64,000 bases of DNA, taken from positions 294,712 to 358,711 of the forward strand of contig NMRB01000256.1 in the NCBI GenBank assembly GCA_002633025.1, in the 5' to 3' direction. The notes beneath the pieces were generated by a model. The model did no database searches, was not told the DNA's origin, and was given only the letters and a program-made list of their open reading frames with translations. Position numbers and translations under genes: made by a program. This document shows positions 42,997-53,055 of the stretch, one piece after another; within the stretch, counting starts at the first letter, position 1, and each line of letters opens with the position of its first letter. This DNA comes from Notospermus geniculatus (lineage: Eukaryota > Nemertea > Pilidiophora > Heteronemertea > Lineidae).

Positions 42997-45541
42997 GGAA
43001 GAGCGCACCGTGATTGGACGAGCAGTTGAGGGAGAGCAACCCTTGGTTTAGGGATTGGTTAGCGGGGTCGCGTGCACACAGAAAAATGTATGTCATTGGT
43101 TTCTTCCATCGATTACAGACGCCGAATATATTAGCATGGAATCCATGAATGAAAGTGATACAGTCATAGGATGTCCTTAATGGAATCTTACAGTCATGGC
43201 TACCATTGCTGTACTACGCTCACAAAAAGAGATTGGTTTTGCTATCATGATAAACCACCCACAGACCCCTTGTGCTGACCACCGGAGCCGGGAGATGGAC
43301 GTTCTGCACCATCAGTGACCCCCCAATTCCAATTACCCCTCAACATGCCTGCAGTCAGAAATCCTGCTTAGCGAATGTTATGATCCCCCATCATCCTTTG
43401 ACCAACTCTGCAAAACTGCTTCAATATTCTGTGCCATCCTCTGTCAGTGTTTTCATAAAAGGTGCCTTGGGTGGGTTTCAAGTCATTGATATTCGAGGCA
43501 TGCCTGCGTTCTCTTGTTACAAGCAGCACTTACGCTCCTGCCAGCTCAGTCACCGAGAGAAACAGGGCTTGTTTCAGAAGGAGGTAGGCCTAGCTAGTGT
43601 GCACCCTACTCCCTATCGCGCCATTCAGAGACGGTCACATGTCACACAAGGGAGTGGAGATGCTTGGACGATCCTCTGCAATTGGTTTGTGACAGAACCA
43701 GCTCGAACTCATTGCCATACTCACGTACTGCGTTGATCTTCAAAGGGCGAGTATGCAACACTCATGTCAATTGTTGAAAACAGGGATTGGCATTTATACA
43801 GTGTGTGGTGTCATGGTTGATGGCAGGAAATGGTTGCTTGTAGTGCAAATGGAATGAAGAGCTCATTATTCGCAACTATGAGTCGACAAGGAATGGCGAC
43901 TTGGTGATAGGATAATCGGCTAGGAGTTAGTACGATTGGTTCTGCTAGTATCTAATCAGGATACTCGGCTAGAGTCACTGTCAGCAGGCACATAAGATTC
44001 CGTTTGTCGCATCATCTGCTAAAACGGAAGTATTGATGTTGTGGTGGGGGCTGGTGTTTACTTCGTTCATGACAGCAATTGGTTTAAGACCCTGTCCCAT
44101 CAGAGGACTGTCAGATGCCCCCTGAAGGCCGAGCTGGTCAGCTGTAAGTTCTTGCAACTTCTTGGCAACTGCTACGAATGCAACCTTCATTACCTGCCAA
44201 CTTGTCTTCAGCAGCCAAAGCAATGGGGTGAGAGAACAAAAGCCTTCTTTCTTGACACAAGAATGGCAGCCTGAAATTGCTTTCTACTCTTTATCTTGTG
44301 TTTGGGCAGGTTAGGAACTCGTGGTGATGGTTAGTCTCCACCTTACGATGAAGACTGAGACAGCTTGCCCCGTTTGGGACAGATCTAGACCTGCAATCAT
44401 CTAGCGTAGGGCATGATTTGTACGACCCAGGGCCCATCTAATCCTTAGAGTAGATTGTTCATGCTGCCTGCAACCTGAAGGAATGCAGTATCATCAGAAC
44501 CTCAACTGAATTAAAGTTGCCTCACTTTGCCAACGCTTGCAAGGGGGAGGATGCCCAGTGAGAGTTGCGTCCTGTCAGATCACTTCGTGAGGGTAAAGCA
44601 GCCCTCCATGCCAAACGTGCAAGGGTTCGTGAAGAGTTGCTCGATGCAAAACCGCGCAGGGGCAACGTCGTCCATCTAACACAGCAACTCAGGCAGGTGG
44701 GGCTTGCATTCTTACACGATCATACGGCCAAAGATACTTACCATACGTTGCTCTAAGATATAACCTGGTTGATCTTGACATATACAAGAATCTTAACCTC
44801 TTGACTAGGTGCATTGAGTGCAGCAGTTCTGCCGATGTAGCTACCTCAAAGTCGATGGAGGTGTAGATTGGTAAACAGGGTTGCTGATGAAGGTCGTCAA
44901 AAGAAGGGCAAGGCAGAAGCTCTTGACTTACATGGTCTTCTTATCTGCAAGAGTACTTTATGCCATCGTAACCTTCTGTGGCGCAAAGCCTGTGCGTAAG
45001 GCCGCACTTGTGCCTTCCTTTCCTTGCAATCTCCTTCCTCTTCTCCGGCAGTCAGTGGTGCAAAGGATTTGAAACCCATCAACTAGTGAAGGCTGTCTTC
45101 CTCTCTTCTCGACAACCAGTGGACACATCACCGTCTCTTACGTCAGCGGTTTGGGTTCGACACCCGGTTGCAGCGCTCACCCTTTCCTTCGCCATCAGTT
45201 GATGCCGCAAGCATCCTTTCTCGAGTACGGAGCGAGTCTTCTTTCCGCCGAAGACCTTCTTAAGGGACTCTTGGTTCCCCCGCTTCTGATCAGATACCTC
45301 CAATAGGCCTACTGTCTGTACAGGCAGCAGTGTCAAAGGCCAGCGTTTCTCTTGAAGAAGCCATCAAGCAACTGATGACAGATCAGAGTAGGGCTGCTTA
45401 CTCCATGCAAAGGATGTAATCGAACCTGTGATCTCGGGGATATGAGTTTGGGCTGAATCTTCTACTACAGTAGTGTTCTAGGTGTTGCTGTACTGGCTGC
45501 TTGAAATACAAAGGGTATTTCATGCATGAATGAATGATCTG

Positions 45542-45581
45542 GGCTCACGGCCCAAACATTCGGCTCACGGCCCAAACATTC
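45542..45581 (+). repeat. 20-bp tandem duplication
   Basis: GGCTCACGGCCCAAACATTC occurs twice in tandem without change. Confidence 0.9.
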
Positions 45582-46208
45582 GGCGTCGTAGGAAGACCAG
45601 CATACCCTGCTCCAACCCCACAGCAGAACCGCATCTCTACGGTGTCATTTTACCGCGCCGCTGACCAAACGCGGGTGTGTACACTCGTGGTAAGATCCTT
45701 CAGCTTTTACTGAATGAAACCAGCAACGCATCGTTGTTGTAGCGTCAGCTGATCGCTCCCGTTCTACACACTGCAAGTCATTGATGATTTCACAGTGATG
45801 GCCGCACCTTCAATGATCCGATCTAACGGGGTAAATTAAAGACCTATGGATTGCTCGTGGAGTCAGTTATGGGAAGGTCGGAATGTGGTTCTAACAGAAA
45901 CCAATTGAACTGATTTTCATGAGGAGGTCGTTTCGGGTCAAGTCTCGGCCAGAGTTCTTGCAGATTGCATTTGTGGCTGAATGCTGATGTTTCGTTCAAA
46001 AACCAAGCTTGAACGATTACGATGTCCTTGCTAATCTGTTTGATGGCGGCGTGACAATGATTGCAGGAGATCAGTGCCAGTGTTGACGCTTGGCACGGAG
46101 GGTGGTTACCATTGAAAGTAGCAATGGTATTAAACCAGTCATGCCAGTGAGGGTATGCTTAACAGTAGGTGATATCGTTCATCATATCAGATATAATAAC
46201 CGAAGTCG

Positions 46209-46345
46209 TCCTCCAGAAATTTTAGCAAATTTTCGACCCCAACCGGGGTCTTCTTCAGGCTGGCACTTTCAAGTCGAGCTACCGGAAGTATAATGAGCTG
46301 GATCCCAACATTGTCGCCTTTTGTGCCTTATTTTTGGATGTTCAT
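46209..46345 (-). mobile_element. Hairpin element D, copy 6
   Basis: TCGTCCTCCAGAAATTTTAG precedes GACCCCAACCGGGGTC (46235-46250). It is followed by CTTCTTCAGGCTGGCACTTT and CAAGTCGAGCTACCGGAA. Downstream, TTGTCGCCTTTTGTGCCTTA and TTTTTGGAT form the inverse of the flank on the far side of copy 1. On the minus strand the stems next to the core pair as AATTT with AAATT and CCAG with CTGG. Confidence 0.85.
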
Positions 46346-46467
46346 CATATCAGAATGTTGTCAACAATCTTCATGTTGTTTGCACTTCTGAATTCACGAA
46401 GATGAGATGTGCCTTCAACACAAGGTTCAGTGGAAATATCCGACGGTTTGGCAGCAGCCGGCATGGC

Positions 46468-46940
46468 CTAAGGGGCCGTCTCAAAATTGTTTTGATGCCA
46501 AAAAGACGAAGTGACTTCGTCTGGGGGGAGGGGGTACTCGATTTGGGGAAGCCCACTTCATCTTTTTTGAAAAAATTGGCATCACTCTTTTTTACAGGAG
46601 AATGACCTTTTTATATTATATGCAGTCTTCAGAAAGGAACAAGGTTCTGGCTACATTGGCCTACTATGGACTGTACGAGTCAGAGCTAAATGTCCCTACA
46701 TGGATGAAGCCATTAGAGAGCTTTCGCAACCGCCCGGTTAGGCCCTACGACGACGTTTATCTATTGTGTGAGTCTACCCGAACAATAGATAAACGTCGTC
46801 GTTGGGCCTAACCGGACGGTTGCGAAAGCTCTCTAATGTCAAGTGCCCACCTCATCTTTTCAAGGGGGAGGGGGTCAGGGAAAAAATGAAGTCACTTCGT
46901 CTTTTTTGGCATCAATGTAATTTTGAGATGGCCCCCTAAG
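46468..46940. mobile_element. Foldback element CTAAGGGGCCGTCTCAAAATTG
   Basis: The left arm GGGGCCGTCTCAAAATTG..GATGCCAAAAAGACGAAGTGAC pairs with the right arm GAAGTCACTTCGTCTTTTTT..GGCATCAATGTAATTTTGAGATGGCCCC. It contains a nested palindrome at 46711-46838. Its terminal words resemble those of 30764-31096. Confidence 0.85.
46711..46838. mobile_element. Near-perfect palindrome nested in the foldback
   Basis: The left arm CATTAGAGAGCTTTCGCAAC..ACGACGACGTTTATCTATTGT and the right arm ACAATAGATAAACGTCGTCG..GTTGCGAAAGCTCTCTAATG pair over about 57 bp, with only two or three mismatches. The loop is about 14 bases. The outer motif TTAGAGAGCTTTCGCAA resembles the palindrome at 18180. Confidence 0.9.
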
Positions 46941-47146
46941 TAAAGCCCACTTCTGTGCATCGCAAGTGTTCTGTACAATGAAATGTACAGAACAAGTCAT
47001 CTAGTAAGTAGACCATGGCATCCATGCATTGCTGGACCTTGCAATGATTAGGCAAGCCCGTACCCCAGAGTGGTAAAATACACTTTCCAACAGTCATGAC
47101 AAGGCTGGATCAAGCAATCATCCACCAAACCTTGGACTTAAAGCAT

Positions 47147-47567
47147 GCAGCACACTGGCCGCCAACTTCGGCGTCCAGAGGCGTTTTTCGACGCCAATGT
47201 CCGAACGCCAGAAAAATCCCCAATGTGCTACGGATGGAATCTGGAGAACGTCACCGGACGACACTGAAGTCCAATATCAAACATGTTTGATTTTGGACGC
47301 CTGTGAACTCCCGAAGCAGCCAAGTGTGCTACCGATGGCAGCCAGACTTGGAGTCGGCGGCGAGGCTTTGGCCAATCAGCTTGTGTCTTGATGTCACATG
47401 ATTTCAAAATGGCAGCCTCAATGGCCCGAAAAGATGCTACTGAACGCCACGTTTGGGCAGGTGTGCTCTCACCAGGATCCACTGGCAGCCAACTCTGGCG
47501 TCGAGAGGCCTCCAGAGGCGTTCAGTCGAACGCTTCTGGAGGCCAAATTTGGCTGTCAGTGTGCTGC
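47147..47567. mobile_element. Terminal-repeat element GCAGCACACTGGCC
   Basis: The left end GCAGCACACTGGCCGCCAAC is mirrored by TTTGGCTGTCAGTGTGCTGC. Inner blocks include GGCGTCCAGAGGCGTTTTTC and CGTCGAGAGGCCTCCAGAGG in the opposite part. The terminal GCAGCACAC is shared with 57875-58197. The four overlapping ORFs inside show no transposase motif. Confidence 0.75.
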
Positions 47568-47894
47568 TAGCTTAAACACATCGTCCTCTAAATCAACTCC
47601 ATATTGCCATTCAGTTCATCGATACTAAGAGATATCGGAATTGGAGGAATCAAACACGACATGGCAGTGATAGATGCATATTTCTCCATAGGTTATTGAT
47701 AAATAATCAATGTTCCATCCGCATATAGGACATTCTACTTTCATGTACTCTATCAATAATCCATTTCATCATCATTTTTTATCGAATTATGAACGTCATG
47801 TGTTATAACAATGCTCTTCCAGTATGTTTGGGTGCAACTCGTTCTATAGGGTGTATTGCATGTATGGGAAGAAGGATATCCAACATACAGTACA

Positions 47895-48310
47895 AAAAAA
47901 ACGACACACAAAATGATAGTAAAAGTAAAGTCTTCTCAGAATTTCCAAATTTTCGACCCCAACCGGGTCGCGAACTTTTTTTCCCTAACCGATATATCCA
48001 TTACGACCAACTTTTTTTCCTAACCAGTAATAGCAAAACCTAATCCTAATCCTAATCTGAACCCTAATCCTAATACTACTCCCAAAACTAACCCTGACCC
48101 TACCCTAACGCTTACACTTACCCAACCATTAACCCTCTATTCACTTCGTTAAGTTCGTTTCGTAATGGATACTGTACATGTACTGGTTAGGAATCTATAC
48201 CGGTTAGGAACAAAAATCCGCAACCGGGTCTTCCTCGGAGACCCCGGCTGGGGTGGAAAATTTGCGAAATTCGGAGACGACTTCACCTTTACTCTCATTA
48301 TGGGAAGAAG
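47895..48310. mobile_element. Composite: two inverted D copies around a telomere-like core
   Basis: The left copy (AAAGTAAAGTCTTCTCAGAA..TTTCGACCCCAACCGGG, about 47925-47970) is mirrored by the right copy (CCCCGGCTGGGGTGGAAAAT..TTCGGAGACGACTTCACCTT, about 48240-48293). Between them, CTAACCGATATATCCATTAC and ACCAG are mirrored in part by CTGGTTAGGAATCTATACCG. The centre is the CCTAA-rich tract at 48033-48125. The whole behaves as a foldback of about 400 bp. Confidence 0.75.
48033..48125. repeat. Degenerate CCTAA/CCCTAA telomere-like tract
   Basis: CCTAATCCTAATCCTAATC, GAACCCTAATCCTAATAC, CTAACCCTGACCCTACCC and TAACGC follow one another. The units are mostly 6 bp (CCTAAT, CCCTAA) with frequent substitutions. 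It is an internal telomere-like repeat between inverted elements and not a chromosome end. Confidence 0.75.
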
Positions 48311-48745
48311 GAGTAGAAATTCTAACCCTCCTTCATCATATCTTTGCAACAATGCCAAACCATTGCAGATGGTGAGACAGTGAAGATCATGAGACGCCAA
48401 GTAACGTTGCAGATGTGGACCACACTAACTTCTGTTTGGCAGATGGTGAACGCAACCCCCTTTACCTCTCAAAGGTTTGCCGACACCGTGCTCTGGTTCG
48501 ATCTCGAAACCGTAACATCTGACGGACAGTGACCAAAATTTACCACAGCAGCAGGTGGAATTGATTTCGACAGATGACAAGTACATTGTATTGCCAAACC
48601 GACACCTCTACTCCTCACGCGTGGGCAGATTGACAGTCTTCGCTACAGACTCAAACCACAGTCGTCAGAAGACTTCCCCTCACCAGACTGCCATGCAACC
48701 ACTGCTCTTTTGGACGTCAAGGTGAAACAGAAACCGCACAAAGAT
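48311..48745. other. No supported gene
   Basis: Nothing is recognised. Short ORFs lack features. Confidence 0.35.
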
Positions 48746-48750
48746 AATAC

Positions 48751-48900
48751 GGAGGTTTAGAAACCAAACGATAAACGTAAACATTACGACATCGTTATTT
48801 TTCATACCACACATTCACCAGATTTTATATTGCATTTTCGGAACGCAAATAACTTTGTCGTTAACGTTTAGGCTTATCGTTTTATTTCTAAACCTCCCTA
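48751..48900. mobile_element. Palindromic element GGAGGTTTAGAAACC
   Basis: The left arm GGAGGTTTAGAAACCAAACG..ATAAACGTAAAC pairs with the right arm GTTAACGTTTAGGCTTATCG..TTTTATTTCTAAACCTCCC. It is a shorter relative of 62356-62696, with which it shares AAACGATAAACGT and ACGACA.CGTTATTTTT. Confidence 0.85.
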
Positions 48901-49296
48901 ATGACAAGACGTCCACTTAAAACGAAACTGGCTGGACCTGTTACAACAACAGAAGACATTTTCTTCTTACCATGCAGTCAAATCATCTCTTGGAGTCGCA
49001 ACTTTGCAAAGACAGTGACTTTCGTACGAAGGAAGCTACCAGCAGATGGGATTGGCCTAAAGAGTGTGCATAATGGGCTGTTCATTATCCACCGTCCTCG
49101 CTAGAATAGGAAACCGCTTCCTGAAACCCTTATACATTCCGATGGTGGCTCTCCCGATTATCATCCTGCATGCAACAGGCTGCATAATGTATGATATCGG
49201 TGAAGTACTTGTGACCTAGGGATGGGCTTGTTCGAGATACCCCAACAGGAAACGAACCAACTGTTCCAAGTCGTCGTTGGTTATGAATCCTTAGGA

Positions 49297-49698
49297 GGGT
49301 GTGTTTCAAAATTGGTCACCCAAGAAAATGGGGCAAAATTTAACATTGATTTGTGCCATTGATTTTCCAAAAATCAAAATAATGTAGTATTTGTTTAGCT
49401 ATTAGTTTCTCCATCTGGGATGTACAGTGTACACTCATTTGAAGGAAGGTATCAAAAATATTGAGCTTACCAGCAAAATCTATCGTTCCGTCCGACACCA
49501 AAACTACTTTCTGCTGTCAGGCTTTAAAGGGTTAATACATGTAGATCAATTAGTTTCCAGTGCCATAATTTAGAGCTCCATGATACTTAGATCTGACATC
49601 AATATTGTAGAGTTTTAAGAAACAGCCTTTCACCAGTAGACAAAAGAATGGTGAAAATGTTCTGGTGTCGGACGGAACACTTTTTTTTAAACACACCC
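49297..49698 (+). mobile_element. Terminal-repeat element GGGTGTGTTTCAAAA, AGGA target
   Basis: GGGTGTGTTTCAAAATTGG at the left is mirrored by TTTTTTTTAAACACACCC at the right. AGGA lies directly outside both ends (49293-49296 and 49699-49702), suggesting a 4-bp target duplication. An inner pair, GTTCCGTCCGACACCAAAAC and CTGGTGTCGGACGGAACAC, folds. The left half is shared with 27704-27861. Confidence 0.8.
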
Positions 49699-50069
49699 AG
49701 GAGTTGAGCGTTTGATGCGTCCAAATCCAGATGGCTAAAGGTGAAAAATGACTTGACGACAATACAAAGATGTTGACCAGTTTGGTTGATGATCTGAGGA
49801 TTGATTGCGCACCAACAATTGACGTCCAATGATAAAGTCAATTCCAAAAATTCAAACGGAATTTTCTCAAAACGCTCAAGGGTGCCAGAGTGGCACCCGG
49901 CGGATTCTGAATCTCTGTCATTTGGAGATATAAAAAAATGCAAAAAAATGCTGTTATTCAAAATGTCACACTTTTTCGTTCTGCGTCCGGACTATATCTA
50001 GTGTATTTCATCATATTGAGTGTGGACAGTTTCAATGCTTGGCGATTTTTGAACAATGGGAGACATTAC

Positions 50070-50365
50070 TGCCGTTAGAGGTCACCACCAGTTAGCTGCC
50101 CTACAACGTCACAAAATTTGACGTCAGTGACGTAAGCCATGGCGTCCACGTCATTTTGGATGACGTGGCGTGCACTTCTTGTCTGTGACGTCAAATTTCA
50201 TGACGTTCTCAATTCAATTTCAATTTCAATTCAATTTATTCCGACCTTAATAGGTACAGGATACATGGGATTGAATTTTTAAGATGAACAAGAGTCTAGA
50301 AAAACAAAGTTCACAAGAGAAAAAAAGTTCTAGGACCGCTAACCAGTGGTGGCCTCTAACGGCAG
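50070..50365. mobile_element. Foldback element with CRE motifs and an inverted retroelement tail
   Basis: The arms TGCCGTTAGAGGTCACCACC..AGTTAGC (50070-50096) and GCTAACCAGTGGTGGCCTCT..AACGGCAG (50338-50365) pair. Inside, two perfect TGACGTCA palindromes (50119-50126 and 50186-50193) lie in a second inverted pair built on ACAAAATTTGACGTCA and TGACGTCAAATTTCATGACG. Next comes CAATTCAATTTCAATTTCAA before TTTATTCC, which looks like the minus-strand 3' tail of a LINE-type element. Confidence 0.65.
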
Positions 50366-50556
50366 GAAAGGCTCCCATTAAAGCTAAGTATACAAATAGA
50401 CGGATATACAACCTTCTTAGCAAGTGAAGTCCCAAGGACGTGAATGCCCGGATTTCATTGTTTCAGAAATTAAAAGGTGTGAGTTCTTTCATCTACACAT
50501 GGCATGAAGAAACAAGTTCATTAAGTCATATCAACTGATGGCTTAAGAGGTAGATG

Positions 50557-50702
50557 TACCCCATCTGACCTTTAAGGTGTCAGTGACCTCAACCGAAGTT
50601 TAAGGTGTCAGTGACCCCATCTGACCTTTAAGGTGTCAGTGACCCCATCTGACCTTTAAGGTGTCAGTGACCCCATCTGACCTTTAAGGTGTCAGTGACC
50701 CA
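50557..50702 (+). repeat. 28-bp minisatellite (5 units)
   Basis: Five units of CCATCTGACCTTTAAGGTGT then CAGTGACC run head-to-tail. The second unit is diverged (CTCAACCGAAGTTTAAGG). Each intact unit contains TGACCTTTAAGGTGTCA, an imperfect palindrome built of TGACC and GGTCA-like words. Confidence 0.92.
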
Positions 50703-51077
50703 GTAATGATGTTGTGAAGAAGATACGTAGATTACATATTCGATAGTCAATGACAATACAGTATTTGAATTTACACCTACATGTAGCCTTTGTATCGATC
50801 AGGGCCTATTTATACCAATAACCCATAAGATAAAGAGAGGGAGGAACTGTTGATAAAAGCCAGCCTTGGGGAAGAAAGAGAGTTTACAAAACGATTCGAT
50901 TATTAGTGCATTAAAATACTTCTGCCTATTGATCAAGTTGGATTGTTTTGTTTCTCTTAATGCACATGGAATGATGCCACATGAAATACACCTCTGCTGG
51001 GTTGAAATCCGACGAAGAGAGGTTTTGTAGGTTTGGGCAAACATCTCCAATGTGTGGCAAGACAAATGGATCTAGCC

Positions 51078-51580
51078 TTTAGGTCAACTGCTCTGGCCTA
51101 TTTGGTTACAGGTCAACCACTGTGACCTATTTGATTTCAGGTCAACGATGTCACCTAATTTGGTTACAGGTCCAACCAGTGTGACCTATTTGGTTACAGG
51201 TCAACCACTGTGACCTATTTGGTTACAGGTCAACCACTGTGACCTATTTGGTTACAGGTCAACCACTGTGACCTATTTGATTACAGGTCAACGATGTGAC
51301 CTATTTGGTTACAGGTTCAACCAGTGTGACCTACATGTATTTGGTTACAGGTCAACCACTGTGACATGGTTACAGGTCAACCACTGTTACCTATTTGGTT
51401 ACAGGTCATCCACTAGGTCACCGGTCAACTACTGACCTAATTGCTTATCGATCGACCATTGTGACCTATTCGGTTGCAGGTCAACTGCAGTGACCTATTT
51501 GAATGTAGGTCAACCACTGTGACCTAATTTGTCACAGGTCAACTGCAGCGACCTATTTACTTGCTTGTCAACTACTGTAA
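51078..51580 (+). repeat. About 28-bp minisatellite with paired AGGTCA/TGACCT (about 18 units)
   Basis: The consensus unit reads AGGTCAACCACTGTGACCTA then TTTGGTTAC. About 18 units occur. The first two thirds are homogeneous and the last third diverged. Variant units (AACGATGTGACC, then CAACCAGTGTGACC) recur in the same order twice, which suggests amplification of a multi-unit block. Each typical unit presents an inverted pair of nuclear-receptor half-sites seven bases apart. Confidence 0.92.
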
Positions 51581-51915
51581 TCCACCCAGAACTTGATCCT
51601 CCAGGGCCCATTTATGCTTGTAAAATGGGCAGCAAAGAATATGTTATTGGTTTAGGGATCGATCCGTTTGTTTGATCAGTTTCATGCATGATGCTCAGTG
51701 ACATATTTTCCTTCTTTCATAACAGTCAACAACTTGCGCCCACTCACACCTACGCACATATTTTTTATCAAAGCAATTGCGTCAATAACCGATCATATCG
51801 ATCATCAGAAGCCTTCGATCTGCCATATTTATAGTACGAGGCCTAGAAGCAAGTTAATGAATGTTTCCGTTAGTGGCGCCCTCTAATTGCTTGCTGTGTG
51901 ATTGGCCAGGAGCAA
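51581..51915. other. No supported gene
   Basis: No recognised gene or repeat is visible. Confidence 0.4.
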
Positions 51916-51920
51916 AAACC

Positions 51921-52061
51921 AGGGCCACATTCATGAAGCCTTCGCAACCTTGCGTGCACGCAAACTATTGTAAGGCAGTCAGTGAACAATAGGGTATGTG
52001 GAGCCAAACAACAGACTTGCCTGCATGCGAAGTTGCGAAGGATTCGTGAATATGGCCCCTG
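51921..52061. mobile_element. Palindromic element AGGGCCACATTCATGAAGCC
   Basis: AGGGCCACATTCATGAAGCC then TTCGCAACCTTGCG pairs with CGAAGTTGCGAAGGATTCGT then GAATATGGCCCCT. It is a diverged relative of the near-perfect palindrome at 60952-61068, sharing ACTATTGTAAGGCAG and ACAATAG at the tip. Confidence 0.85.
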
Positions 52062-52384
52062 CCCCGTAGACGCAGAATTGAGCATTTTTGATTGGACACA
52101 AAGGGAGTCGCAAGTTAGTTGGTGATTTGACTCCGACGACATGGTATCGTTGGAAAGGATTTGTTTCTGATTCTCAAACGTGTAAGAAGAAAGGTAACCT
52201 TGTTACGCTGAGAATTCTGAAGACTGTTGAAGCCAAATAGACCCACCAGCAGGCCACCTGTGAAAGTATTCACAAACGCGTTAATTGAGCTCCAGCTAAT
52301 GACGCAATGACGTTTGGTTTAACGTTACACTTCTTTATGTTAACCCTCGTGATATTAGCGTCAGTTGAATGAGGAACCTGCATA

Positions 52385-53055
52385 ACAACCGCTTGGAGGC
52401 GCTGTGAGCGTTTATACCTTTTTCGACGTTTCGTCCCTGTTGCACTGCGTCAAGGACGTCGTGAGGCTACGTTATTACTTTGCTGTGGTCTGTTTTTGAC
52501 GTCTTCAATTCAGGGGGGTTTACACAGTTCAACATCTGTTGAAAGGTATTGAATGTTGAAAGCTGTTGAACGTTGTTGAAAGCTGTTAAACCGCTGTTCA
52601 ACAGCTTTCAACATGTTGCCAGAAATAGGAACATGAAGCTATTTCGGCAACTTGTTGAAAGGTGTTGAAAGGGGGTTAAGACGGTCCAGCAGCTTTCAAC
52701 AACGTTCAACACATTTCGACGTTCAACAGCTTTCAACATGTTGAATCGTGTAGGCCCCCTTTCGCTCTACAACAGTGCCGATTTTCTCCACTACGTTACA
52801 CAAATAGACACTGTCATCGACCAGTCCCCGCCATGTTTGACCGCATCACTCCTCCTAATGGAGTTACCGTTAGGAGCCTGATCACAATTGGTAGATATTT
52901 TTCCATCTAACCTTCCGCTGCACTACTTTTCAAGATGGTAACCTTCGAACGATACTAGAGGGTGTTGGTTGAACCTCGTCCCAAGGCCCTCTAGTGTCAA
53001 GATTGCTTTCGGTACAGCCGCTCGCAGCGCCGCTCTGGCGGGATAAGACGTTATG
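52385..53055 (-). repeat. Dispersed repeat R3, copy 2 (with insert)
   Basis: Minus-strand blocks of 18012-18170 recur as CTGCGTCAAGGACGTCGTGA near 52447 and CCGCTCGCAGCGCCGCTCTG near 53018. Between them lie the GTTGAA-rich element (52513-52761) and about 250 bp without assignment. The outer ends (GGAGGCGCTGTGAGCG and CGCTCGCAGCGCC) are weakly inverted. Confidence 0.6.
52513..52761. mobile_element. Foldback element built of GTTGAA/TTCAAC words
   Basis: The ends GGGGGGTTTACACAGTTCAA and TTGAATCGTGTAGGCCCCC are inverted. The interior contains many copies of GTTGAA, TTCAAC and AGCTTTCAACA on both strands. CAACATGTTGAA-type palindromes lie near the tips. Nearly any part can pair with any other. 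Confidence 0.85.

Larger units (their letters stand above)
38120..46205. other. Repeat-poor tract without a confirmed gene
   Basis: Over 8 kb I recognise none of the element families that crowd the rest of the window. GC content seems higher, especially 43-46 kb. ORFs reach 154 codons (43272-43736, +) and 150 codons (39043-39495, +) without known domains. The tract may hold exons or introns of a host gene or a long-decayed element. I see no decisive evidence either way. Small items are listed separately. Confidence 0.4.

Noticed and set aside
43272-43736. 154-codon ORF as a host exon
   Set aside because: No domain, no convincing acceptor and donor pair, and composition like its surroundings. 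Left as part of the repeat-poor tract.
48033-48125. Chromosome end
   Set aside because: The tract is short, degenerate and enclosed by inverted elements, with long sequence on both sides.
50557-51580. Regularly spaced repeats resembling a CRISPR array
   Set aside because: Units are contiguous with no unique spacers, no leader or cas genes exist, and the context is eukaryotic. They are minisatellites.
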